DNA of 6,230 bases from Deltaproteobacteria bacterium UBA4427 (GTDB lineage: Bacteria; Myxococcota_A; UBA9160; UBA4427). The DNA is taken from the NCBI GenBank assembly GCA_002390675.1, contig DGPZ01000064.1:14690-20919 (forward strand), written 5' to 3'. Positions 1-5,918 of this stretch are shown one piece after another (position 1 is the stretch's first letter; each line of letters opens with the position of its first letter). The translations under genes and the position numbers were made by a program. The notes under the pieces are model-generated. The model saw only the letters and a list, made by a program, of their open reading frames with translations. It had not been told where the DNA came from and ran no database searches.

Positions 1-873
1 AGCACGACGGTTCACAACTTCTCGCGATGGTCTCCCAAGCTCTTCGAAGCCAAGGGCGATACGCGCGAGATGTGGCAGATCTACTGCGAGTTAGGTGCAC
101 GCCTTGCCGGCGCACCCTCTTGGGAGGTCGTCGACGATATGATGATCAAGGGCATGCTTGGCATGATGGTCGGTTCGGGCACGGGTTGTCCCGACGTCAC
201 CCCCGAAGAGGCCTTCACTAAACTACAGGATGACTCCGGCCCCATGCGACTGATCGAAGGCATGATCCGCGTCGGTCCCTACGGCGACAAGTTCGATGAT
301 GCGAACGACGGCCTGAATCTCGCAAAGCTTCGGGCAGCGGACCACGGCATCGATCTCGGTCCGCTCGAAGCGAACCGGTTGCCCGCCGTCATGCCCTTCG
401 ACCGCATCGATCTCTGCCCCGAATACGTAACAAACGACATAGCGCGCCTCGAAGCGGGCTTCGCCGAGCGGATGAAAGACGATCGCCTCGTGCTTGTTGG
501 GCGGCGGCAGATTCGCAATATGAATTCATGGCTGCATAACCTGCCCGCCCTTGCGAAGGGGCCGAACCGGTGCACCCTGATGATTCATCCCGAGGATGCC
601 AAGCGACTCGCTCTTGAGAACGGCAAGTTTGCGCGAGTCCAATCAAGGGTCGGTGAAATTGAAGTGGAGTGCGCGGTCACCGACGAGATGATGCAGGGCG
701 TCGTGAGTTTGCCTCACGGCTATGGGCATCAACTTCCGGGCATCAAACTCTCTGTAGCCCAGGACAAGCAGCCTGGCGCCTGCGCAAACTACTTGACCGA
801 CGAAACCATTCTTGACGTTCCCTCCGCCACCCATGTAGCGAACGGCATCCCGGTCGAGGTATCAGCGGCGTAA
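1..873 (+). CDS. Molybdopterin-dependent oxidoreductase, C-terminal part (5' end outside window)
   Basis: The frame is open from base 1 to a TAA at 871-873, giving 290 residues with no start in view; the ATG at 70 lies inside the protein. The last third (about residues 160-290) reads as the molybdopterin dinucleotide-binding domain of the formate dehydrogenase/nitrate reductase (COG0243) family. It has a GRRQIRN..NSWLHNLP block (about 167-182), an HPEDAKRLAL..G..ARVQSR segment, then V..E.M..GVVSLPHGYGH (ending about 243). The preceding GLNLAKL...HGIDLGPL stretch is also typical of this family. Such proteins bind bis-MGD molybdenum cofactor and usually an N-terminal 4Fe-4S cluster. Full members run to roughly 700 residues, so more than half, including the cluster motif and the metal ligand, lies upstream. 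The substrate cannot be told from this part. The family call is firm; formate dehydrogenase versus another oxidoreductase is open. Confidence 0.9.
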   Translation, partial: STTVHNFSRWSPKLFEAKGDTREMWQIYCELGARLAGAPSWEVVDDMMIKGMLGMMVGSGTGCPDVTPEEAFTKLQDDSGPMRLIEGMIRVGPYGDKFDDANDGLNLAKLRAADHGIDLGPLEANRLPAVMPFDRIDLCPEYVTNDIARLEAGFAERMKDDRLVLVGRRQIRNMNSWLHNLPALAKGPNRCTLMIHPEDAKRLALENGKFARVQSRVGEIEVECAVTDEMMQGVVSLPHGYGHQLPGIKLSVAQDKQPGACANYLTDETILDVPSATHVANGIPVEVSAA

Positions 874-875
874 CT

Positions 876-919
876 CGCTTCGCGGGAGGCTAGTGAGTTA
901 GAGCCCGCGGGCGGAAGCG
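876..919. terminator. Hairpin between convergent genes, possible terminator
   Basis: CGCTTC (876-881) pairs with GAAGCG (914-919), and GCGGG (882-886) pairs with CCCGC (904-908), leaving a five-base bulge (909-913) on the 3' side. It starts three bases after the TAA of the molybdopterin gene and lies between that gene and the convergent crotonase. A second small hairpin follows: CGGA 935-938 with TCCG 951-954, around a CC-TTCG-GG tip. Neither is followed by a run of T on either strand, so intrinsic termination is only suggested by position and pairing. Confidence 0.3.
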
Positions 920-967
920 TGATTCACTTTGATTCGGATTCCTTCGGGTCTCCGCACGCACATGTTC

Positions 968-1672
968 TTACGCGTTCGGCATTAAACTGTCGACATTCGC
1001 CTCAAGGGTTGAGGAGACCAGTTCATAGGTCGGCCCGCGCACGAGTCGCTTGTTATTCCGAAAGGCGGGCTGCCGGAGGGCACCGAGCCGGGCCGCGACT
1101 TCGATCGCCTTGGGCTCTACCTCTTCGGGGTCGACGATTTCGTCGAGCATCCCAGCATCAACGGCACCCTGTGGGTCGTAGATCGTCGACTGAACGATGG
1201 CTCGGTCGAAGTGACGCTTTGAAAGAACGGCCCGAGCGAACTCGACGCCGAAGGTCGGCAAGGTCATTCCGATCGCCGTCTCGTTCGCGCCCAGCTTAAA
1301 GGATCCTCGTGCCCCGACGCGGTAGTCACAAACCATCGTCAGGAAAACGCCCATCGCGATCGCGTGACCGCCACAAGCCGCGACCACCGGCTTCGCATGA
1401 TAATAGACCGCGAGTCCGAGTCGGCCGCCGGCTTTGACCATTTCGTTCGCCGCAGCGGGGCCCTCGGCCATCGTTCCAAGATCGAAGCCAGCCGAAAACA
1501 TGCCGGGAGAACCGGCGAGCACGATCGCCTTCACGTCGGCGTCTTTGTCCGCCACCTCGAGCGCATCGAATAATTCATTCGCCAGCCCGGTCGACACCGC
1601 GTTCGGCTTGCCATTATTAATTCGAAGGACCCGCACGCCGTCCGCTTGTTCTTCAGTCGTTACAAAAGACAT
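968..1672 (-). CDS. Crotonase-family enoyl-CoA hydratase/isomerase
   Basis: This encodes 234 residues, a little shorter than the usual 255-265 of the crotonase superfamily, which acts on acyl-CoA thioesters. The first oxyanion-hole segment is MFSAGFDLG (58-66); the second is ACGGHAIAMG (99-108). A CDYR stretch and GANETAIGM (128-136) follow. Aligned by eye to rat mitochondrial hydratase, Glu131 matches catalytic Glu164, but the Glu144 position is Phe110. From memory, the AIAxGxFL...DYR.G..G.FK.G.NE.AIGM pattern matches a subgroup annotated as provisional enoyl-CoA hydratases (PRK06213-like). One retained glutamate suits an isomerase or another crotonase reaction as well as a hydratase. The frame stays open up to 1924, inside ileS, but the Arg-rich extension there is not crotonase-like. 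The ATG at 1672 starts the domain directly and has an SD-like sequence. It lies downstream of ileS on the same strand; co-transcription is possible but unproven. Confidence 0.88.
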   Translation of the reverse strand: MSFVTTEEQADGVRVLRINNGKPNAVSTGLANELFDALEVADKDADVKAIVLAGSPGMFSAGFDLGTMAEGPAAANEMVKAGGRLGLAVYYHAKPVVAACGGHAIAMGVFLTMVCDYRVGARGSFKLGANETAIGMTLPTFGVEFARAVLSKRHFDRAIVQSTIYDPQGAVDAGMLDEIVDPEEVEPKAIEVAARLGALRQPAFRNNKRLVRGPTYELVSSTLEANVDSLMPNA

Positions 1673-1811
1673 AGCTCGTAGCCCTCTTCGGTCGAGTCGG
1701 TGGGATTGGCAGAACGGGTACAGACGTCCAGCATCATTCGCGATCGATAGCCGCCCTGGAAATCTTACGTCGCGAGAAGACGTCAGACAGGGGCGCATAC
1801 AAGACTTAGGT
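1673..1811 (-). other. Spacer between ileS and the downstream crotonase gene
   Basis: These 139 bases separate two minus-strand genes. Apart from the ribosome-binding site near the crotonase, I see only a weak five-base stem (ACGTC and GACGT, about 1768-1785) and no T-tract terminator after ileS. A very weak promoter-like pair (TTTCCA, 18 bases, AATGAT on the minus strand) is present, but it is too poor to annotate as a promoter. Whether the crotonase is read from the ileS transcript is undecided. Confidence 0.4.
1682..1687 (-). promoter_or_regulatory. Shine-Dalgarno deciding the crotonase start
   Basis: On the minus strand this reads AGAGGG, nine bases before the ATG at 1672. It supports that start over upstream in-frame ATGs as far as 1924, which would overlap the end of ileS and add 84 residues with no crotonase character. 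Confidence 0.5.
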
Positions 1812-4800
1812 TCAGTCGTCCCGCGCGATCGAAAATTGCAGCGTCGCACCTCCGAGCGGCGCTTCATCCGGCGTCTCCGCACCATCCGCGGCTGTGAATG
1901 CCGTCGCCAGAATCTCTCGTGCAACGAGCGCCGCGTGCTCCCCTAACGCCCTCGCCACTTCGGTGTCCCCGCAAGCCCAGACGATTCGAACTCGGTCCGA
2001 GACGTTGAAGCCCTTGTCCTTGCGAACGCTGTTGAATAGATTAATCGCATCGCGTGCGATGCCTTCGCGGCGCAGAGGCGCATCGAGCTTAGTGTCAAGG
2101 ACAACGGTGTACTCGCCATCCGTCGCCGTAGCGGCCGCCTCGCTCGCTTCTCTTTGAAGCAAGACGTCTTCTAGAGTGATCGCTTCGCCCACCACTTCGA
2201 TCGTCTCCCCAGCTTCGAGGCGAGCCACTTCGTCGAAGCCCCACTCGCCAAGCGCGGGCCCGATTTCCTTGAGCTTCGAGCCACATCGCTTGCCAAGGGT
2301 TTTGAAGTTCGGCTTCACCTGAACCGTCGCGAAAGCGCTTTCGTCAGCGCTCGTTGCCACGTTCTTAACGTTGAGCTCCTCCGCAATCAAATCTCGCGCA
2401 GCTTCGACGCTCGCACGAACCGACGCGTTCCGGTGTACAACAGTCAACTCGCGCAGCGGCTGCCGCACCTTGAGCTTATGATCTTCGCGGACACGCCGGC
2501 CAAGCGTGGCCACCGCACGAACCGCTGACATGCGCTGCTCTAAGTCGGCATCGATCAACGCGATATCCGCCTGTGGATAGTCGCACCAATGCACACTCGC
2601 GGGCGAGGCGTCATCAACAACACGCACGAGCCTCTGATACACCTGCTCCGTCAGGAAAGGCATGAAGGGCGCAAGGATCTTCGAAAACGTCGACAGCACC
2701 TCGAATAGCGTGGCGAAAGCGTTGGCCTTGTCGCGGTCATCTTCGCTCTTCCAGAAACGCGCTCGGGAGCGGCGTACATACCAGTTCGTCAGATCATCAA
2801 TAAAGCTCACCAGTCGCGGAACGACTGAATAGAGGCGGTAGCCCTCCATCTCCGTATTCACGTCCCGCGCGAGACTCTGTAAAACCGACAGGATCCATCG
2901 GTCGATATCCGGGCGATCCGCGACCGCATCCGCCTTCCAGGTACGCGGGTCGTATCCGTCGATCGCAGCGTATGTCGTGAAGAAGGAAAGCACGTTCCAA
3001 TAGGGAAGCACGACCGTCCGTACAATTTCCTTGAGGCCCACTTCATCGAAGCGAAGCTCCTCAGCACGCACGACCGGCGAATCGATCATGTACGCACGCA
3101 AGGCGTCGGCACCGAAACGCTCGAGTACCTCGTTCGGGTCGGGGTAGTTTTTGAGCCGCTTCGACATTTTCTTGCCGTCGCTCGCGAGAATCAATCCGTT
3201 CACGATCACGTTCTCATAGGGACTCTTATCGAAAAGCGAGGTCCCTAACACCAGCAGCGTATAGAACCAACCACGAGTCTGGTCGAGCCCTTCGGCGATG
3301 AATTGCGCCGGGAAGAACGAATCGAGCTGGCCGCCCTCCCCTGCCTCTGCGGCAAAGGGGTAGTGCTGCTGCGCATAGGGCATGGAACCGGATTCAAACC
3401 AACAGTCGAGCACCTCAGGCGTTCGGCGATAGGTCTTCCCGTCCTTCTGGATCTCAACCTCGTCGACCACATGCTTGTGCAGGTCATCGACGCGCACGCC
3501 GGACAGCGCTTCGAGTTCATCACGAGAACCGACGCAGATCGTGTCCTCAGGATCTTCGACGTTCACCCAGATCGGAATGCACGAACCCCAAAAGCGGTTG
3601 CGGCTGATATTCCAGTCCTTCGCATCCTTCAGCCAGTTACCAAAGCGATTCGCGCCGATCGACTGGGGTACCCACGTGACCTCGTTGTTATTCGCGACCA
3701 AATCGTCACGTATATCTTCGACCTTCACGTACCAGGCTTCGATCGCGCGATAAATGAGCGGCGTATCCGTTCGCTCGCAGAACGGATAACTATGCTCGAT
3801 CGTGCTTTGGTGAACGAGCTTCCCCTCATCCTTCAGGCGCTTGATGATCGGCTTATCCGCATCCTTACAAAACAGGCCGACATATTCGGATAGCGGCTCC
3901 TCGAACCGGCCCTCGGCATCAAGCGGATCGACGAGGTCGATGTTTACAGCTCGACATACTCGGAAGTCGTCTTCACCGTAGGCAGGCGCCTGATGTACGA
4001 TCCCAGTACCGTCTTCGATTGTGACGTAGCCGTCTTCGAGTACAACGAATGCGTTCGGTGCGTCCGAGTAGTAGGGGAAGAGCGGTTCGTATTGAATCCC
4101 GACGAGATCCGAGGCAGCGACTCGACCGACGAAGCGGTAGGTCTTCCCTTCGGTCCCAACAGGGTCCGCGCCCTCCTCCAACTTTCCGAGCGCTTTCCCG
4201 AGTTTTTTGTCGTAGCTCGCGAGTCGCGCTTCTGCGAAGACATGATGATCGCCGCTCTCGAGATCTTCGACCACGGCATATTCAACCTTGGGCCCAACAC
4301 AGAGTGCAAGATTCTCGGGCAGCGTCCAAGGCGTCGTCGTCCAAGCGGTCATAAAGAGCGACTTGCCCACAGGCAATTTAGGCGAGATCTGGTCGGCACC
4401 TTCGGTTACACGGAAGCGGACGGTGACCGCTGGATCTTGAACGTCTTTGTAGTTCTGATTTGCTTCAAAGTTTGAAAGCGGCGTCGCCAGCTTGCAGCTG
4501 TACGGCATGATCCGGTAGCTCTTATAGACGCGGTCCTTGTCCCAAAGCTGCTTAAAAACCCACCAGACTGACTCCATGAAGTCGATGTCCATGGTCTTAT
4601 AGTCGTTGTCGAAGTCGACCCATCGCCCCATACGCGAGACGGTCTTTCGCCATTCGCCCACATAGGTGTCCACCATCTGGCGACACTGTTCGTTGAAGAC
4701 GTCCACCCCGCGTTCAAGAATTTCTCCCGTCCCGGCAAGGCCGAGCGCTTCTTGCGCGAGGGCCTCAACCGGCAAGCCATGACAATCCCAGCCGAAGCGA

Positions 4801-5093
4801 CGCTCGACGTGATGGCCTCGCATATTCCAAAAGCGCGGGACGATATCTTTGATCGTGCCGGCTAAGAGGTGGCCGTAGTGCGGCGTTCCGGTTGCGAAGG
4901 GCGGACCGTCATAGAAGACGAATTCCGGCTGGTCCGCGCGTCGTCGATTGCTCTCGTGAAAGGCGTCCGCCTCTTCCCAGAACGCGAGAATCTCTTGTTC
5001 CATCGCCGGAAAATCGGCGCTCGCCTCAACGCGTTCGAAGACGGCGGCATTCGGGTTCGCCGGGCGGTCTTCATTCTCATTCGACGCGCTCAT
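1812..5093 (-). CDS. ileS: Isoleucyl-tRNA synthetase, long type-2 (eukaryote-like) form
   Basis: This cytoplasmic class I synthetase (1093 residues) charges tRNA-Ile with isoleucine. In order: YDGPPFATGTPHYGH (61-75) with the HIGH signature as HYGH (72-75); GWDCHGLPVE (101-110); NFEANQNYKDVQDP (208-221). The CP1 editing domain (about 215-480) includes TTTPWTLP (252-259) and GTGIVHQAP..GEDDF with Asp375-376. Then come GNWLKDAKDWNISRNRFWG (485-503), DCWFESGSMPYAQ (563-575), GLDQTRGWF (602-610) and KMSKR (642-646) followed by LKNYPDP. The anticodon-binding helical domain (about 725-880) is followed by a C-terminal domain containing KPNFKTLGKRCG, as in type-2 enzymes (DUF5915-like). No C-terminal Cys4 zinc finger of the E. 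coli type is present. Length, KMSKR and NFExxQNYKDVQDP all place it with the eukaryotic-cytosolic/type-2 group. The ATG at 5093 has a good SD and the stop is TGA. The gene is complete and unbroken; the usual proteobacterial neighbour lspA is absent. Confidence 0.98.
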   Translation of the reverse strand: MSASNENEDRPANPNAAVFERVEASADFPAMEQEILAFWEEADAFHESNRRRADQPEFVFYDGPPFATGTPHYGHLLAGTIKDIVPRFWNMRGHHVERRFGWDCHGLPVEALAQEALGLAGTGEILERGVDVFNEQCRQMVDTYVGEWRKTVSRMGRWVDFDNDYKTMDIDFMESVWWVFKQLWDKDRVYKSYRIMPYSCKLATPLSNFEANQNYKDVQDPAVTVRFRVTEGADQISPKLPVGKSLFMTAWTTTPWTLPENLALCVGPKVEYAVVEDLESGDHHVFAEARLASYDKKLGKALGKLEEGADPVGTEGKTYRFVGRVAASDLVGIQYEPLFPYYSDAPNAFVVLEDGYVTIEDGTGIVHQAPAYGEDDFRVCRAVNIDLVDPLDAEGRFEEPLSEYVGLFCKDADKPIIKRLKDEGKLVHQSTIEHSYPFCERTDTPLIYRAIEAWYVKVEDIRDDLVANNNEVTWVPQSIGANRFGNWLKDAKDWNISRNRFWGSCIPIWVNVEDPEDTICVGSRDELEALSGVRVDDLHKHVVDEVEIQKDGKTYRRTPEVLDCWFESGSMPYAQQHYPFAAEAGEGGQLDSFFPAQFIAEGLDQTRGWFYTLLVLGTSLFDKSPYENVIVNGLILASDGKKMSKRLKNYPDPNEVLERFGADALRAYMIDSPVVRAEELRFDEVGLKEIVRTVVLPYWNVLSFFTTYAAIDGYDPRTWKADAVADRPDIDRWILSVLQSLARDVNTEMEGYRLYSVVPRLVSFIDDLTNWYVRRSRARFWKSEDDRDKANAFATLFEVLSTFSKILAPFMPFLTEQVYQRLVRVVDDASPASVHWCDYPQADIALIDADLEQRMSAVRAVATLGRRVREDHKLKVRQPLRELTVVHRNASVRASVEAARDLIAEELNVKNVATSADESAFATVQVKPNFKTLGKRCGSKLKEIGPALGEWGFDEVARLEAGETIEVVGEAITLEDVLLQREASEAAATATDGEYTVVLDTKLDAPLRREGIARDAINLFNSVRKDKGFNVSDRVRIVWACGDTEVARALGEHAALVAREILATAFTAADGAETPDEAPLGGATLQFSIARDD

Positions 5094-5099
5094 CTTGGG

Positions 5100-5104
5100 T
5101 CCTT
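5100..5104 (-). promoter_or_regulatory. Shine-Dalgarno of ileS
   Basis: The minus strand reads AAGGA six bases before the ATG at 5093. This supports the longest reading frame as the true ileS start. Confidence 0.65.
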
Positions 5105-5123
5105 ACTGGGGGCCTGCACACCT

Positions 5124-5152
5124 ATGATAAGGGGCAGTACGGGAGGGGTCGC
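5124..5152 (-). promoter_or_regulatory. Candidate sigma-70-type promoter for ileS
   Basis: On the minus strand TATCAT (5124-5129, five of six to TATAAT) follows GCGACC (5147-5152, three of six to TTGACA) with a 17-base spacer. Transcription would start near 5117 and give a leader of only about 25 bases, leaving the inverted repeat at 5171-5213 upstream of the start. The -35 match is poor, so this is only a candidate. Confidence 0.25.
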
Positions 5153-5170
5153 GGGAGTATGGAGGCAAAC

Positions 5171-5213
5171 GGTCGGGGGCTCAATCACCCGACGCGGATT
5201 CGAGCCCCCGATC
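5171..5213. repeat. Long inverted repeat / hairpin in the ileS-DoxX divergent region
   Basis: TCGGGGGCTC (5173-5182) is perfectly complementary to GAGCCCCCGA (5202-5211). Read as plus-strand RNA, the stem extends outward by a G-U pair (5172 with 5212) and a G-C pair (5171 with 5213). It extends inward by AATC (5183-5186) with GATT (5197-5200), leaving a single bulged C at 5201 and a ten-base loop (5187-5196). No T-run follows on either strand, so it is not a standard intrinsic terminator. It does not fold as a tRNA: the TTCGAGC inside it has no matching T-stem. Possible roles are a regulator binding site, a structured leader element, or a transcription block between divergent genes. The pairing is certain; the function is unknown. 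Confidence 0.75.
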
Positions 5214-5272
5214 CATGCGATCCGAGGCCGATTGTTGGATTTCTGCCCGTGAAGGGGCCCGGCTTTAGGACC

Positions 5273-5315
5273 GATCCCTGTGCTAAAACCGCGAGACCGC
5301 AATTTTCAGGGCATC
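5273..5315 (+). other. Interrupted hairpin upstream of the DoxX gene
   Basis: CCCTG (5276-5280) pairs with CAGGG (5307-5311), AAAA (5285-5288) with TTTT (5303-5306), and GCG (5291-5293) with CGC (5298-5300) around an AGAC loop. TGCT (5281-5284) bulges on the 5' side. GAT (5273-5275) can add pairing with ATC (5313-5315) across one bulged C, but this competes with the next hairpin. It may be part of a structured 5' leader of the DoxX mRNA. I recognise no known riboswitch family. Confidence 0.4.
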
Positions 5316-5329
5316 CGCTCAAAAGCGGA
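5314..5329 (+). other. Perfect six-base-pair hairpin upstream of the DoxX gene
   Basis: TCCGCT (5314-5319) and AGCGGA (5324-5329) form a perfect stem closed by a CAAA loop. It ends 35 bases before the DoxX ribosome-binding site. The only T-run downstream is TTTT at 5345-5348, sixteen bases after the stem, which is too far for a classical terminator. Confidence 0.45.
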
Positions 5330-5364
5330 CCTGATCTCACGATCTTTTCACTCAACCCTCTCAA

Positions 5365-5369
5365 AGGAG
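5365..5369 (+). promoter_or_regulatory. Shine-Dalgarno of the DoxX gene
   Basis: AGGAG, within AAAGGAG (5363-5369), lies seven bases before the ATG at 5377. It is a near-ideal ribosome-binding site and fixes the start of the DoxX reading frame. Confidence 0.75.
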
Positions 5370-5376
5370 TCCCGCA

Positions 5377-5820
5377 ATGGACCTTGGCGCCCTTCTCACG
5401 GGTACGAACCCACTCTTCGTCGACGTAGCCTTACTCGTCGGCCGTGTGGCCATCGGTGTTTGTTTCATGATTCATGCCTTCGGCAAGCTTGGCTGGGTCG
5501 GCAATGGCAGCTTGGATGGCTTCGCCGCTTGGCTGAAGGACCTCGGAGTGCCTATGCCGGAGATTCAGGCGCGCATGGCGATGCTCTCGGAGCTTGTTGG
5601 CGGCGCGTGCCTCGCGCTGGGCCTGATGACTCGTCCCTCATGCGTGGTTTTGATCGGCACCATGCTAGTCGCAGGAATCGTCGGGCACCGTGGCGCCGGC
5701 TACCTCATCACGAATGAACCGCCCGGTGCCGAGTACACGATCAACCTCGCCGTCATCTGCGGCATGTTCCTCTTGATCGGCCCCGGCGCGATCTCTCTGG
5801 ATGCGATGCTCTTCGGCTAG
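5377..5820 (+). CDS. DoxX-family integral membrane protein
   Basis: This encodes 147 residues, the usual size for DoxX proteins. Four hydrophobic segments are visible at about 13-36, 64-84, 87-105 and 120-137, so it is an inner-membrane protein. Family landmarks are R..IG..F..HAFGKLG (23-39), the short loop FAAWLKDLGVPMP (49-61), ELVGGACLALGLMTR (72-86) ending helix 2, and PPGAEYTINLAV (115-126) before helix 4, which leads into a GPGA.SLD tail (135-142). The name comes from a small subunit of an archaeal thiosulfate:quinone oxidoreductase. Bacterial relatives are linked to quinone or thiol redox stress (for example MhqP/CatD, and mycobacterial DoxX with SodA and SseA), but most are uncharacterised. 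No cysteine pair or cofactor motif points to a specific reaction. It is transcribed divergently from ileS. The crotonase 98 bases downstream may or may not share its transcript. The family is confident; the role is unknown. Confidence 0.9.
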   Translation: MDLGALLTGTNPLFVDVALLVGRVAIGVCFMIHAFGKLGWVGNGSLDGFAAWLKDLGVPMPEIQARMAMLSELVGGACLALGLMTRPSCVVLIGTMLVAGIVGHRGAGYLITNEPPGAEYTINLAVICGMFLLIGPGAISLDAMLFG

Positions 5821-5821
5821 C

Positions 5822-5837
5822 CCACGGTCGCCCGTGG
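5822..5837 (+). terminator. Small hairpin just after the DoxX stop, weak terminator candidate
   Basis: CCACGG (5822-5827) pairs with CCGTGG (5832-5837) around a TCGC loop, beginning two bases after the TAG. The sequence after it is CGTGTTAGTTAGG, with scattered T rather than a run. It may cause partial termination between DoxX and the downstream crotonase. The rest of this 98-base gap shows only the ribosome-binding site of the next gene. Confidence 0.3.
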
Positions 5838-5904
5838 CGTGTTAGTTAGGCCGCACTCGGCCCAATTCAGGCTACACCCTCGCCTGCGCTTCACCCCAAT
5901 CTCG

Positions 5905-5910
5905 AAAGGA
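5905..5910 (+). promoter_or_regulatory. Shine-Dalgarno of the second crotonase gene
   Basis: AAAGGA lies eight bases before the ATG at 5919 and supports that start, which opens directly into the crotonase N-terminus. Confidence 0.6.
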
Positions 5911-5918
5911 CGCACCCC

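Noticed and set aside
919..1299. Plus-strand open frame of 126 residues opposite the crotonase
   Set aside because: Arg/Ser-rich composition typical of an antisense frame in GC-rich DNA, and it overlaps a well-supported crotonase gene.
1673..1924. An 84-residue N-terminal extension of the minus-strand crotonase from the upstream ATG at 1924
   Set aside because: It overlaps the 3' end of ileS in another frame, is Arg-rich without crotonase character, and the ATG at 1672 has its own ribosome-binding site.
3303..4475. Long plus-strand open frames opposite ileS (for example 3303-3893 and 3993-4475)
   Set aside because: They are antisense shadows of a clearly coding, uninterrupted ileS. Their translations resemble no protein family and they have no convincing start signals.
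5171..5216. A tRNA-like tail: TTCGAGC followed by CCCCCGATCCA in the ileS-DoxX gap
   Set aside because: The flanking bases do not form a T-stem (GCGGA against CCCCG), and no D-arm or anticodon arm fits. The sequence is better explained by the inverted repeat.
5094..5376. A T-box riboswitch in the ileS leader, since ileS is T-box controlled in some bacteria
   Set aside because: The minus strand has CGGGTGATTGAGCC but not the required GGGTGG-ACC core with its NCCA-binding TGGN bulge, and no specifier-bearing stem was recognisable.
4892..5428. A 178-residue plus-strand open frame crossing the ileS start, the intergenic hairpins and the DoxX start
   Set aside because: It runs antisense to conserved ileS codons and into DoxX in the wrong frame, and its Arg/Pro/Ser-rich translation has no recognisable domain. 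It is probably just an absence of stops.
5280..5717. A 145-residue plus-strand frame overlapping the DoxX gene
   Set aside because: It lies in another frame from the clearly conserved DoxX protein, its translation is Arg-rich, and it lacks a ribosome-binding site.
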